Origin: Proteobacteria bacterium ST_bin14 | Lineage (GTDB): Bacteria > Pseudomonadota > Alphaproteobacteria > Sphingomonadales > Sphingomonadaceae | NCBI GenBank assembly: GCA_002083655.1 | Contig: MSXR01000013.1 | Span: forward strand, 33,785-97,784 | Direction of reading: 5' to 3' | DNA length: 64,000 nt | Part shown: piece by piece, positions 45,438 through 55,403 of the stretch | How the letters are laid out: every line of letters begins with the position of its first letter | How positions within the stretch are numbered: position 1 is the stretch's first letter | Program-made: the position numbers and the translations under genes | The notes under the pieces: model-generated | What the model was told of the DNA's origin: nothing | Database searches by the model: none | What the model saw: the letters and a program-made list of their open reading frames with translations, nothing else

Positions 45438-46129
45438 ACGCGGCGGTCATCATTGGTGCATCGGGCGGGATCGGCGCCGCAATTGCCGATGCGCTTGAGG
45501 AAGAGGGCGCGTTCACCGTGGTCCACCGCTTTGCGCGGTCGCTGGACGGCGCGGCACATATCGACATTACGGATGAGGCGAGCATCGCCAACGCAGCGGC
45601 GCTGGTGGCGAAGGGGCCAGCCCCCACGCTGGTGTTCGTTGCTACAGGGATTTTGCATGGTGGGCCGTCGGGGCCGGAAAAGTCGTTGAAGGAACTCGAC
45701 CCGGCATGGCTGGCGACAGTGTATGCGGTCAACGCCATCGGCCCTGCGATGGTCGCCAAGCATTTTCTGCCGCTGATGCCAAAGGCAGGACGCACGGTTT
45801 TCGCGGCACTTTCAGCGCGCGTGGGGAGCATATCTGACAACCGGATGGGCGGCTGGCACGGTTACCGCGCATCAAAAGCCGCGCTGAACCAGCTGATCCG
45901 CACCATCGCGGTCGAGGAACGTCGCCGCAATTCAAGCTCCATCGTCGTGGCACTGCACCCCGGCACCGTGGACACCGCCCTGTCAAAACCGTTTCAGGCA
46001 AACGTCGCGGCGGGGCATTTGTTCGATTCCGGGCGGGCAGCGGCACAACTGCTTGACGTGATTGATGGGCTGCGCGCGCCCGATAGCGGCAAGTTGTTTG
46101 CGTGGGACGGGGTTGAGGTGGCACCTTAA
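45434..46129 (+). CDS. Short-chain dehydrogenase/reductase (CsgA-like)
   Basis: 231 residues from ATG 45434 overlapping yaaA. Rossmann motif VIIGASGGIGAAIADAL and the catalytic YRASKAALNQ with Ser in FAALSARVG. The family resembles CsgA/SDR proteins; the substrate is unknown. Terminal VVALHPGTVDTALSKPF is typical of classical SDRs. The coupling to yaaA suggests a shared stress role, which is inference. Confidence 0.92.
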   Translation: MNAAVIIGASGGIGAAIADALEEEGAFTVVHRFARSLDGAAHIDITDEASIANAAALVAKGPAPTLVFVATGILHGGPSGPEKSLKELDPAWLATVYAVNAIGPAMVAKHFLPLMPKAGRTVFAALSARVGSISDNRMGGWHGYRASKAALNQLIRTIAVEERRRNSSSIVVALHPGTVDTALSKPFQANVAAGHLFDSGRAAAQLLDVIDGLRAPDSGKLFAWDGVEVAP

Positions 46130-46193
46130 CTTTTGGGGGCGGGCGGCGTAAATCCATATCGACGTGGCCAGATCGAAACCCTAACGACCAGCC

Positions 46194-47570
46194 ATGGACA
46201 CGCTTGATATCGCCTTTGCTGAAGCCCGCCGCTTCCTCGCCTCGCTCGAAACGCGCCCGGTCGCATCCCGTGGCACGCCAGACGACATGCGCGCACCGCT
46301 TCCTGCCGAATTTCCCGAAACGGGGATGGCACCGAATGATGTGGTCCGCGCGATTGCGGCAGCGGCAGAGCCTGGATTAACGGCGAACGCGGGCGGACGC
46401 TTTTTTGCCTGGGTAAAGGGTGGCGCGTTGCCCGCCGCGCTGGCCACCGACATTTTGTGTTCTGCATGGGACCAAAACGCGGTGTTGGCATCAACCAGTC
46501 CAGCGGGTGCGGTACTTGAAGAAGTTGCGGGCAGGTTCCTGCTGGACGCGTTGCAGTTGCCAGCTGACGCCAGCTATGCCTTTGTCACCGGATGCCAGAT
46601 GGCCCACACAACGGCGCTGGCGGCGGCGCGCCATGCGGTGCTGGCAGCAAAGGGGTGGGATGTTGAGGCAAGGGGCCTGCAGGGTGCCCCGGTCATCCGC
46701 GTCCTGGCCAATGCCATTCACCATTCCTCGGTAACCCGTGCGCTTCGCCTGCTCGGGCTCGGCAGCGCCTGTATCGAGCCATTGACGGGCAGCAAACCCG
46801 GCCAAGTCGGCGCAGACGAGCTGCGCGCGGCCCTCGCGCAAGCGCCGGATGCACCAACCATCCTGATTTTGAATGCCGGTGACCTGAATATCGGCGCGTG
46901 CGACGATTTTGCGACGCTCTGCCCGATTGCTCACGCTGCGGGCGCATGGGTTCATGTCGACGGTGCATTTGGGCTTTGGGCCAACGCCAATCCCCGCTTG
47001 TCGCATCTGGTTGCAGGGGTTGAACAGGCCGACAGCTGGGCCACCGATGGGCACAAATGGCTCAACACGCCATATGATTGTGGCATGGCCATCACGCGTG
47101 ATCCGGCTGCCCATAGTGCCGCGATGCGGATGACGGCATCCTACCTTACCAGCGGCGGACCGGTGCGCGATCCGATGGATTTTACCCCGGAATGGTCGCG
47201 CCGCGCACGTGCCCTACCCGCGCTGGCCGCTCTAATGGAACTTGGCCGCGACGGGCTTGCAGCGATGATTGAGCGCTGTTGTAATCACGCAGCCGCAATT
47301 TACGATGGCGTTACAGGCTTTGAAGGCGCGTGTGGCATTGCCAGACCGACCATGAACCAGGGCCTGATCCGCTTCGATGCACAGGACGGCAGCAACATCA
47401 GCGATTCGGTAATCGCGGCGATAAATGCAGGCGGTGAAGCGTTTGTCAGCGGCGGTAGCTGGAATGGCGAACGCGTGATGCGAATCAGCGTTTGCGGCTG
47501 GAACACAAACGCCCAGGACGTTGCCCGCACGGTGGCTGCCGCCGGGGAAGCGCTGGCCAGCTTGCGATAA
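46194..47570 (+). CDS. Pyridoxal-phosphate-dependent group II decarboxylase
   Basis: 458 residues. Family of aromatic-L-amino-acid/glutamate decarboxylases: NAGGRFFAWVKGG, SPAGAVLEEVAGRFLLD, FVTGCQMAHTTALAAAR, HVDGAFGLWA with the PLP-pairing Asp, and the Schiff-base lysine in TDGHKWLNTPYDCG. The final GGSWNGERVMRISVCGW is typical. The Asn-rich active site does not identify the substrate. Stands alone between the SDR gene and the DUF885 gene. Confidence 0.92.
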   Translation: MDTLDIAFAEARRFLASLETRPVASRGTPDDMRAPLPAEFPETGMAPNDVVRAIAAAAEPGLTANAGGRFFAWVKGGALPAALATDILCSAWDQNAVLASTSPAGAVLEEVAGRFLLDALQLPADASYAFVTGCQMAHTTALAAARHAVLAAKGWDVEARGLQGAPVIRVLANAIHHSSVTRALRLLGLGSACIEPLTGSKPGQVGADELRAALAQAPDAPTILILNAGDLNIGACDDFATLCPIAHAAGAWVHVDGAFGLWANANPRLSHLVAGVEQADSWATDGHKWLNTPYDCGMAITRDPAAHSAAMRMTASYLTSGGPVRDPMDFTPEWSRRARALPALAALMELGRDGLAAMIERCCNHAAAIYDGVTGFEGACGIARPTMNQGLIRFDAQDGSNISDSVIAAINAGGEAFVSGGSWNGERVMRISVCGWNTNAQDVARTVAAAGEALASLR

Positions 47571-47664
47571 CACTGGCTGGCCATCACTGGTGCCCCACGG
47601 CACCAGCCTGGCTATTTTCCGACGGGCCTAAGCTTTCATATCGCCCTTCATCGCACGCACACCA

Positions 47665-49488
47665 TCAACCCTTCGCCTTCACGCGTGCAATCCAGTCGTC
47701 GATCTTCTTTTCCAGCACCGCCATCGGCAACGCGCCAGTCATCAGCACCTCGGCATGAAATTGCTTGATATCAAACTTCGAGCCCAGGCTTGCCTCTGCC
47801 TTCGTGCGCAGCCGCCGGATCGTCAGCTGGCCGATCTTATATGCCAGCGCCTGGCTGGGGATCGCGATGTAGCGTTCGACTTCGGCCGTCGCGTCGGTGC
47901 GGCCCATTGAACTATGGGCAAGCATATAGTCGATTGATTGATCGCGGGTCCAACCCTTTGAATGCAGGCCAGTATCCACCACCAGCCGCATCGCACGCAG
48001 CATTTCATCATCATAGCTGCCTTGCAACTGATAAGGGTCGGTCAGCATCCCGAGTTCCTTCCCCAGGCTTTCAGCATAAAGCGCCCAACCCTCTACAAAG
48101 GCAGTGTTGCCGCCAAAGCGCTGGAACGCGGGCAGTGCCGCATTTTCCTGCGCCAGGCTGATCTGGAAATGGTGGCCGGGCACGCCTTCATGCAGGTACA
48201 GCGTTTCGATGCCGGGCAAGGTACGCGACGGCAGATCATAGGTGTTGAAGTAGAAAACGCCGGGGCGTGAGCCATCTGGCGTGCCCTGATTATACGAACC
48301 ACCCGCATCGTTTTTCTCGCGGAAAGCAGGCACCGGGCGGATTTCCAACGATGTCTTGGGCAGTGTGGAGAACAGATTCCCCACGGTTGCGTCCACCCGT
48401 TTGCCAACCGCATAATAACGCGCCGTCAAATCCTCTTTCGACTTTGGTTTGAACTGCGGATCGGTGCGGATATAGGTGAAGAAATCCTGCAAGCTGCCCT
48501 TGAAGCCAACCCGCGTTTTAACTGCTTCCATGCCCTGGGTAATCCGCGCGACCTCCGACAGGCCAAGATCGTGGATCGCCTCTGGCGTCATGTCGGTCGT
48601 CGTGGTGCTGGAAATCAGGTAACGATACAGCGCCGGTCCGCCCGGCATCCCGCTCAACCCCACGCTGTCGCGCGAAACCGGGAGATATTCGTCTTTCAAA
48701 AACGCATGCAGCCGCTTGAAGGCAGGGTTCACCTTGTTGCCCACCATATCGGCATAGGCCGCGGTCAACCGGGCCTTGTCGGCCGCGCTGAAACTTTCGG
48801 GGAATTTCTTGACGGGCTTGTACATCACCGCGTCTTCAACCTTGGGCGCGACCAGCAATTCGAGCTGGCCGATCATGTTGTTGACGACCAGCTTGGGCTG
48901 GACGACGCCTGATTTCATGCCCTCGCGAAATCGCACGATGCTGGCATCCAGCGCGGCCACAAAGCCATCGGTGCGTTTCAGGCTGTCCTCATAATCCTTC
49001 ACGGTCTTGAACGGTGCCGCGCCCTCGCCCGATGAAAGATCGGGGAAAAAAGTGTGGAAGCCAAAGAAATGGTCAATCGGGCGAACCACCGTCGCGGCAA
49101 GCAACGCTGGATCAAAGCCCTTCAAATCATTGGTGCGCTGCCATTTGAATACATCATAGCTGACCTTGTCATTGTCGCTGAGCGCGGCGCGATCAATCGC
49201 GGCAAGCCCGGCCAGATCATCCTCGGCAGCCTTTTTCTCTGCGGCAATGTGCGCATCCGACAGGTAATCGCCAAACTGATCCGCATAGCGAAGATCCCCC
49301 CGGAACAGCCCCTGAATCGGGTTGCGCTTCAGGCTGCCCTCATCGCTGGCGGCAAACAGCGCCTGCAGCCGCGCAGCCGGCGTAGCGGCAGGCGTTGCAG
49401 CGCTCGGCGCCGTTTGGGCCATTGCCGGCATGGTTGGCGCAAGGGCAAGGGCAGCGGCGCTCAGCAGCAGCGATGGGAAAAGGCGCAT
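47665..49488 (-). CDS. DUF885 family secreted metallopeptidase-like protein
   Basis: 607 residues. A signal peptide (MRLFPSLLLSAAALALAPTMPAMAQ) and the DUF885 signature LYLHEGVPGHHFQISLA with the following FVEGWALYAESLG, a HExxxHH...E arrangement probably binding zinc. ATG at 49488. Sphingomonads encode several such proteins; the catalytic role is thought to be peptidase. No partner gene adjacent. Confidence 0.93.
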   Translation of the reverse strand: MRLFPSLLLSAAALALAPTMPAMAQTAPSAATPAATPAARLQALFAASDEGSLKRNPIQGLFRGDLRYADQFGDYLSDAHIAAEKKAAEDDLAGLAAIDRAALSDNDKVSYDVFKWQRTNDLKGFDPALLAATVVRPIDHFFGFHTFFPDLSSGEGAAPFKTVKDYEDSLKRTDGFVAALDASIVRFREGMKSGVVQPKLVVNNMIGQLELLVAPKVEDAVMYKPVKKFPESFSAADKARLTAAYADMVGNKVNPAFKRLHAFLKDEYLPVSRDSVGLSGMPGGPALYRYLISSTTTTDMTPEAIHDLGLSEVARITQGMEAVKTRVGFKGSLQDFFTYIRTDPQFKPKSKEDLTARYYAVGKRVDATVGNLFSTLPKTSLEIRPVPAFREKNDAGGSYNQGTPDGSRPGVFYFNTYDLPSRTLPGIETLYLHEGVPGHHFQISLAQENAALPAFQRFGGNTAFVEGWALYAESLGKELGMLTDPYQLQGSYDDEMLRAMRLVVDTGLHSKGWTRDQSIDYMLAHSSMGRTDATAEVERYIAIPSQALAYKIGQLTIRRLRTKAEASLGSKFDIKQFHAEVLMTGALPMAVLEKKIDDWIARVKAKG

Positions 49489-49751
49489 AGGGTGTCGACT
49501 CCAATGGTGGCGTGTTAGCTAGGCAATACGCAATGCCTAGCCCGCGATCCGGTTGGTGTAAACCGGGAAGCCCCCCACAAGCAGCATATCAGTCGCATGG
49601 GATAGGGCGGCGGGTTGCGCCTTGGGGAGAAGCGGATTTTTTCGCGCAGAGGCACAGAGGGCGCGGAGAAGACGGGCAGCGAATTTGCCATATTGCCCTG
49701 GATGCGGAACAACCCGTGGTCCTGAAGCATAATCGCTCCACTCCTACTGTG

Positions 49752-49797
49752 TCCCCGCGAAGGCGGAGAGCCAGCCTGGGCTTCGCCTTCGCCGGAG
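49752..49797. repeat. Degenerate copy of GCGAAGGCG palindromic repeat
   Basis: CCCGCGAAGGCGGAG (from about 49756) faces a CTTCGCCTTCGCCGG, an imperfect hairpin sharing its arm core with the compound element at 49877-49964. The wider stretch 49489-50220 holds no supported gene; it also has the GCAGAGGCACAGAGG-type repeat at 49644-49660 and a second hairpin element. Confidence 0.55.
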
Positions 49798-49876
49798 AAC
49801 AAGTCCAACCTTCGCGATTGGCAACCCAAAACGATTGATTGTGGTGGAATGCGGTCACTTCAACTTCGGTTGTGTC

Positions 49877-49964
49877 CCCGCGAAGGCGAGTGTGGGGTTG
49901 GACATGCGCCGCATGTCCAAGGATCGTCCGGGGGACGATCCGGCCCCACGCTCGCCTTCGCGGG
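49877..49964. repeat. Compound palindrome forming a three-way junction
   Basis: A 14-bp outer arm CCCGCGAAGGCGAG (49877-49890) pairs perfectly with CTCGCCTTCGCGGG (49951-49964), extended inward by GTGGGG with CCCCAC. Inside stand two perfect hairpins: 49898-49920 (11-bp arms of TTGGACATGCG, one-base loop) and 49921-49941 (9-bp arms of GGATCGTCC, three-base loop). Such structured REP-like elements are familiar from sphingomonad genomes between genes; their function is unknown. Confidence 0.75.
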
Positions 49965-50220
49965 AGCACAACGTCAACGACCGCAATCGGGCAAAAGCCG
50001 ACAGGCCGGCGTTTTCTGGCCTTAGTCTCAGAATCGTTAGCAAAGCCACCGACTTGAGCGCCCGACAAACTACCTCCGCGCCCGCTGACCCTGCACGCGA
50101 AGCCAATCCCCTTCCCACCGCCAGCAACCACCCCTCGCGCACGCGCGCAGGCGTGACATATGCGGTGAGGCGGGCTAGGGTCGTCATTGAACTGACACAC
50201 CATCCGAAAGCACCCGAAAA

Positions 50221-52953
50221 TTGACCGACGAGACGCTGCTCGCCGACCCATCTGACGTTACGCCGATCTCCATCGTTGATGAGATGCGGTCGAGCTATCT
50301 CGATTATGCGATGAGCGTGATTGTGTCGCGCGCGCTGCCCGATGTGCGCGACGGATTAAAGCCCGTTCACCGCCGCATTCTTTACGCGAGCCAGGAGGGC
50401 GGATTCGTCCCCGGCAAGCCGTACCGCAAATGCGCCAAGATCGTTGGCGACGTGATGGGTAATTACCACCCCCACGGCGACAGCTCGATCTACATGGCGC
50501 TGGCGCGCCTTGCCCAGGATTGGGCGATGCGGGTGATGTTGATGGACGGCCAGGGCAATTTCGGGTCGATGGACCCCGATATGCCCGCCTCGATGCGCTA
50601 CACCGAAGCGCGACTGACCAAGGCGGCGATGATGCTGCTGAGCGATATCGACAAGGACACCGTCGATTTCGCGCCGAACTATGACGGATCGCGCGAAGAG
50701 CCGACCGTCCTCCCTGCCCGCTTCCCCAACATCCTCGTCAACGGCGCGGGCGGCATTGCCGTTGGCATGGCAACCAACATTCCGCCGCATAATCTGGGCG
50801 AAGTGGTGGATGCGTGCCTGGCGATGATCGACCGCGCAGTCGACGGCGGCGAGCCGCTGACCATCGAGGAGTTGATGGAGATTGTGCCCGGCCCCGATTT
50901 CCCCACCGGCGCGATCATTCTGGGCCGCACCGGCTGCCGCAATGCCTATGCCGAGGGTCGCGGATCGATCATCGTGCGGTCACGCTATAAAATTGAGGAA
51001 GGGCGCGGCGACAAGCGTTCGATCGTGCTCACCGAGATTCCGTATCAAACCGGCAAGAACGGCCTTGTGGAAAAGATCGCCGAGGCCGCCAAGGAAAAGC
51101 GCGTCGAGGGCATCAGCGATATTCGCGATGAATCAAACCGGCTCGGCGTGCGAATCGTCATTGATCTAAAGCGTGATGCGACCCCCGAAGTCGTGCTCAA
51201 CCAGCTGTGGCGGCACACGCCTGCGCAATCGAGCTTCCCCGCTAACATGCTGGCGATCCGCGGCGGTCGCCCCGAAACGCTGAACCTGCGCGACATTATC
51301 GAGGCATTCGTCAAGTTCCGCGAGGAAGTGATCACCCGCCGATCGAAGTTCGAGCTGCTGAAGGCGCGCGAGCGGGCGCATATCTTGCTCGGGCTGGTGA
51401 TTGCGGTCACCAATATGGACGAAGTCGTGCGGATCATCCGGGGGTCCGCCAACCCTGCCATTGCCCGCGCCGCGCTGTCTGCCCGTGAATGGCCGGTGGC
51501 GGAAATCCTGCCCTATATTCGCTTGGTTGAAGCGGTTGAGGCGGAAATTGAGGGCGACACCTATAGGCTGTCGGACATTCAGGTCCGCGCTATCCTGGAC
51601 TTGCGGCTCCACCGGCTGACCGCGCTGGGCCGCGATGAAATTGGCGATGAGCTGAAAACGCTTGCCGAATCGATCAGTGAGCTGCTCGCGATCCTGGGTG
51701 ACCGGGTAAAGCTGTATGCGGTGATGCGCGACGAGCTGGTCGAAGTGCGCGAGATGTTCGCCACCCCGCGCCGCACCGAAATCGCCGCTGCAGCAGACGG
51801 GATCGACGACGAAGACCTGATCGAGCGTGAGGAGATGGTCGTCACCGTCACCATGCAGGGCTATATCAAGCGCACCACACTCGACACATTCCGAGCGCAA
51901 AAGCGTGGCGGCAAGGGTCGTGCGGGCATGGCGACCAAGGACGAGGATATCGTCACTGAGCTGTTCGTCACCAGCACGCACACGCCCGTCCTGTTCTTTT
52001 CCACCCACGGCAAAGTGTACCGCATGAAGGTGTGGAAGCTGCCCGAGGGTGGCCCCGCCACGCGCGGACGGCCGATGATCAACCTGCTGCCGCTCGCAGA
52101 CGGCGAGAAGATCTCCACCGTGCTCCCCCTGCCCGAGGATGAGGCGGAATGGGGCGCGCTCCACGTCATGTTTGCCACCGCCAAGGGCAATGTGCGCCGC
52201 AACTCGATGGACGCCTTCACCAATGTGCCGTCGAACGGCAAAATCGCGATGAAGTTTGAAGGCGATGATGAGGATGATCGGCTGATCGGCGTAGCGTTGC
52301 TTGACGAGGCGGACGATGTCCTGCTCGCCACCCGCGCGGGCAAGGCGATCCGCTTCCCCGGCGATGATGTCCGCGAGTTCCAGAGCCGCAATTCGACCGG
52401 CGTGCGCGGCGTGCGCCTCGGCGAGGGCGACGAGGTCATGTCACTCTCGATCCTGCACAAAGTTGGCGCATCGCCAGAAGAGCGCGAAGATTACCTCCGC
52501 TTCGCCCCCTGGAAGGGCGACAAGGACGGCAGCATCGCGATGACCCAAGCGCGTTATGAAGAGCTGGTGGAGCGCGAGCAATTCGTCCTCACCGTCTGCG
52601 CCAATGGCTATGGCAAGCTGTCATCCGCCTATGAATATCGCCGCACCGGGCGTGGTGGCCAGGGCATCACCAATATCGACAATATCCGCCGCAACGGCCC
52701 CGTTGTCGCCAGCTTCCCGGCGGCAAAGGGCGATCAGCTGATGCTCGTCACCGATCAGGCAAAGCTGATCCGCATGCCACTCGCCACCATGCGGGTGATC
52801 GGGCGCAACTCAGCGGGTGTGAAACTGTTCGATGTCGGCAAGAACGAGCTGGTCGTCAGCGCGGCAAAGATCACCGATAGCGATGATGAAGATGGCGGCG
52901 CGGATGAGCTGCCCGCCACCCCAGCCGCCCCGGAAGCATCGGGCGACGAATGA
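50221..52953 (+). CDS. gyrA: DNA gyrase subunit A
   Basis: 910 residues, TTG start at 50221 matching the usual N-terminus MTDETLLADPSDVTPISIVDEM. It cuts and rejoins DNA to introduce negative supercoils; catalytic Tyr127 lies in MRYTEAR. The GyrA box QKRGGKG (near residue 560) marks it as gyrase rather than topoisomerase IV. The quinolone region reads HGDSSIYMALARLAQ: Ser88 aligns with E. coli Ser83, but E. coli Asp87 is Met92 here. C-terminal domain with beta-propeller repeats and an acidic tail. Its stop overlaps the DUF952 gene. Confidence 0.97.
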   Translation: MTDETLLADPSDVTPISIVDEMRSSYLDYAMSVIVSRALPDVRDGLKPVHRRILYASQEGGFVPGKPYRKCAKIVGDVMGNYHPHGDSSIYMALARLAQDWAMRVMLMDGQGNFGSMDPDMPASMRYTEARLTKAAMMLLSDIDKDTVDFAPNYDGSREEPTVLPARFPNILVNGAGGIAVGMATNIPPHNLGEVVDACLAMIDRAVDGGEPLTIEELMEIVPGPDFPTGAIILGRTGCRNAYAEGRGSIIVRSRYKIEEGRGDKRSIVLTEIPYQTGKNGLVEKIAEAAKEKRVEGISDIRDESNRLGVRIVIDLKRDATPEVVLNQLWRHTPAQSSFPANMLAIRGGRPETLNLRDIIEAFVKFREEVITRRSKFELLKARERAHILLGLVIAVTNMDEVVRIIRGSANPAIARAALSAREWPVAEILPYIRLVEAVEAEIEGDTYRLSDIQVRAILDLRLHRLTALGRDEIGDELKTLAESISELLAILGDRVKLYAVMRDELVEVREMFATPRRTEIAAAADGIDDEDLIEREEMVVTVTMQGYIKRTTLDTFRAQKRGGKGRAGMATKDEDIVTELFVTSTHTPVLFFSTHGKVYRMKVWKLPEGGPATRGRPMINLLPLADGEKISTVLPLPEDEAEWGALHVMFATAKGNVRRNSMDAFTNVPSNGKIAMKFEGDDEDDRLIGVALLDEADDVLLATRAGKAIRFPGDDVREFQSRNSTGVRGVRLGEGDEVMSLSILHKVGASPEEREDYLRFAPWKGDKDGSIAMTQARYEELVEREQFVLTVCANGYGKLSSAYEYRRTGRGGQGITNIDNIRRNGPVVASFPAAKGDQLMLVTDQAKLIRMPLATMRVIGRNSAGVKLFDVGKNELVVSAAKITDSDDEDGGADELPATPAAPEASGDE

Positions 52954-53297
52954 GGACACCCGTCGCGTATAAAGTGCTGACGTCCGACCAGATGACGGTG
53001 CTGGAGCATCACGGCATATTCACCGGCGCGCCAATCGATCTGGCCGACGGGTATATCCACCTTTCAACCCACGCCCAGTTGACTGAAACGGTGGACAAAC
53101 ATTTCGCGGGGCAGACAGGGCTGTGGGTCGCCGCGATTGATCTGGACGTGCTGGGTACAGCGGTGAAATGGGAGGAATCGCGCGGCGGGCAGTTGTTTCC
53201 GCATATCTATGGCGAGCTGCCATTGTCTGCCGTGCTCGCTTATGGCGAGCTGGTGCGCGACGATGCCGGGGCGGTGATGCTGCCCGTTGCGGGGTAG
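52950..53297 (+). CDS. DUF952 family protein
   Basis: 115 residues starting in the gyrA stop (ATGA). DUF952 signature: YKVLTSDQMTVLEHHGIFTGAPIDLADGYIHLST and GQTGLWVAAIDLD, then FPHIYGELPLSAVLAYGELV. Function unknown; coupled translation with gyrA, a neighbourhood I recall from other sphingomonads. Confidence 0.9.
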   Translation: MRTPVAYKVLTSDQMTVLEHHGIFTGAPIDLADGYIHLSTHAQLTETVDKHFAGQTGLWVAAIDLDVLGTAVKWEESRGGQLFPHIYGELPLSAVLAYGELVRDDAGAVMLPVAG

Positions 53298-53460
53298 CAC
53301 CCGGAAATACTAACGGGCGGATTGGCGACGATAATAAATCACGCGGCTGCACTGGCATTTTGCCCGTATTCCCAACTCGGTGCAAAGCCATCATAGCACT
53401 GGTTCTGCGCGGAACGCCGCGACCGAATCGAACCAGCCCAACCTCACGAGCTTTTGCAGC

Positions 53461-53670
53461 ATGGATATAGACAGACTCCTTCGCGCCGAAATCGACGAAG
53501 CGATTGCGCGCAGGCAAGCGGCGGGCGGGGCGCTGGATGCCGACGGGCTGGCCACCGAGATTACCGAGCGCTGGGAAGAACCAAAGGGTCGCGGCTCTGG
53601 GAATTGGCTGTACCAGACACGCGATGCGCTGCGCAAAGCGATCCAGGCGGTTATCGACGAGCAGGCTTAG
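53461..53670 (+). CDS. Small hypothetical protein
   Basis: 69 residues from the ATG at 53461. Sequence begins MDIDRLLRAEIDEAIARRQAA and contains GLATEITERWEE, then a helical end TRDALRKAIQAVIDEQA. Soluble, charged, no motif recognised. Codon use looks coding-like, but no strong ribosome-binding site is visible. The 239 bases after it up to 53909 show nothing I can support. Confidence 0.5.
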   Translation: MDIDRLLRAEIDEAIARRQAAGGALDADGLATEITERWEEPKGRGSGNWLYQTRDALRKAIQAVIDEQA

Positions 53671-53909
53671 TGTGAGCCGGGGAGCCAGCCGCGCCTGTTA
53701 TGAATAGTCATTGCCTTGCCGCGCGCGCAAAAGCGCGCGTGATGCAGGGATATCCTCCGGTGCCCTAGACTTGGTGGTCACTGCGTGAACGATCCAATGC
53801 GATTCATTGCAAGCGACGTCGTCAATCACCCAAATAGCGCTGCTAAACCTGTCTCGACTTCGCGCGACACAACGGAAAACTTGGCGATTCAAGATCACGC
53901 CTTCGCAGG

Positions 53910-55403
53910 TTAACGATCGATCAAAACCGCGTTGCTCATCAGCACGATTGATCCGCGTCCGTCGCGCACCACGGCGCGGACCACGGAAGTCCCCGTAACT
54001 AGCCCCGTCAGCGGCACGTGCACATCCTTGCCCGACGCCAGCGCGACCCGCGCAAGCAGCTTTTCGTCGACGAGCAGATCGAGCGTAGCGCCCGCCACCG
54101 CGCTTGCGCTGACATGCGCGCCCACCGCTTCGCCAGCCGCCACGCGGAGCCGCCCACCCATCGGGGCTTGCGATGCGCCTGTTTCAACCCGCAGATCAAC
54201 CAACGCCGCGGGATCACCGGCCAGATCGATGAACACACGTCCCTGCCGGATGCCCTTCAGGATCGCTGCCTGGGTCAATGCTTCTGCATGAACCACCGTG
54301 GTGGGACGGCCAATCGTCCCCGGCGCATTATCTGTCCGTCCGGCATCGTGATTGTCGCTGCCCCCAATCGCGGTGATCGACTGCGGCGCAGCCATCGCTC
54401 GCAGCCACAGCCCAAGTCCCGACAGCGGCCCCTCCACCCCGCCGGGAAGCGCCATCGCACCGCCGTTGATCACCTCAATCGCATCCGCACGGCCCAGATC
54501 CGCGTTGGGCATTGCCCAGCCGCACCCCATACAGGCCTCCCCGGATGGCAAGCCCGGGTGATTGATCGACACCAACCCGCCCAGCGCATGCACCCGGTCA
54601 GCGATTGCGTTGAAAGTCACAGGGCCATTTGGGGTGATGCGGTAATCGAGCGGTTCCCCGGTTCCAAAGATATTGAAATGGCCAAAAAACGTCGTGATTT
54701 CACGCCCTGGAATGATGAGCAGCCGATCAAAATATGGCTGGGCTTCCGCAATGCTCGCAACTGCGCTCGGGGTGTTGTGATCGGTCACCGCGATGAAATC
54801 GAGCCCGCGCGCAGCCGCGGTTTCCAGCGTCCTGAAGACAGGGCACGGTACGCGCCGGCCGCTCTGGCTTGCACAGGCACCGTCGCTGTGCGCGGTATGC
54901 AGGTGCAGATCGCCGCGATACCAGCCTGCGCCACGATCAATCACCGATGCGGGGGTTGGCGGCGACGCCGCCTTCAAAAACCACAGCCGCGCGGTCCAAT
55001 TCGTCACGGCCTTTGCCCGGATATTGGGCACAGCGAGCGTCAGTCGCCAAATACCGGGATCAATCTGGCCAGGAAGATAAGACGGCGTTGCATCACGTTC
55101 AGCGATGGATATCAGCGCCTTGTCGCCGCCGCTCGCGCCGCGAAATCGTTGCGCATCCTCAACGCCGAGATCAATGACCGTCCGGTCAGCGCGGCCATCA
55201 TGGTCAAAGGCGATCACCAGCCGCTTCACGCCACGCGGGACGCGAAACGGCACTGATGTGTACCGATGATGATCGGCGCCGGTCAGCTTGCCCGTCAGCA
55301 CCAGATCGGGCGCCCGTTCTGGCATCTGGGCCGGCACCTGCGCCGCCGCCGCTGTTGCCGCGAGCAGCGCCAACAGGAACAGCACGGTTCGCACCGCCCT
55401 CAT
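53910..55403 (-). CDS. PHP-domain CehA/McbA family metallohydrolase, secreted
   Basis: 497 residues from the ATG at 55403, overlapping the mutL stop as ATGA. The signal peptide is MRAVRTVLFLLALLAATAA. The PHP catalytic region: WYRGDLHLHTAHSDG, AVTDHNTPSAVASI, REITTFFGHFNIFG, GGLVSINHPG and a final GSDNHDAG. The N-terminal and C-terminal beta-rich parts frame it. CehA/McbA members hydrolyse carbamates or phosphoesters; here the substrate is not known. Its link to mutL is positional only. Confidence 0.9.
   Translation of the reverse strand: MRAVRTVLFLLALLAATAAAAQVPAQMPERAPDLVLTGKLTGADHHRYTSVPFRVPRGVKRLVIAFDHDGRADRTVIDLGVEDAQRFRGASGGDKALISIAERDATPSYLPGQIDPGIWRLTLAVPNIRAKAVTNWTARLWFLKAASPPTPASVIDRGAGWYRGDLHLHTAHSDGACASQSGRRVPCPVFRTLETAAARGLDFIAVTDHNTPSAVASIAEAQPYFDRLLIIPGREITTFFGHFNIFGTGEPLDYRITPNGPVTFNAIADRVHALGGLVSINHPGLPSGEACMGCGWAMPNADLGRADAIEVINGGAMALPGGVEGPLSGLGLWLRAMAAPQSITAIGGSDNHDAGRTDNAPGTIGRPTTVVHAEALTQAAILKGIRQGRVFIDLAGDPAALVDLRVETGASQAPMGGRLRVAAGEAVGAHVSASAVAGATLDLLVDEKLLARVALASGKDVHVPLTGLVTGTSVVRAVVRDGRGSIVLMSNAVLIDR

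Noticed and set aside
49590..49980. CRISPR array suggested by repeated GCGAAGGCG segments
   Set aside because: The repeats are palindromic, only two copies and unevenly spaced, with no cas genes; they are REP-like elements.
54018..55256. 412-residue open frame antisense to the PHP-domain gene
   Set aside because: Arg/His-rich product without motifs; the sense frame has a full PHP catalytic set and a signal peptide.
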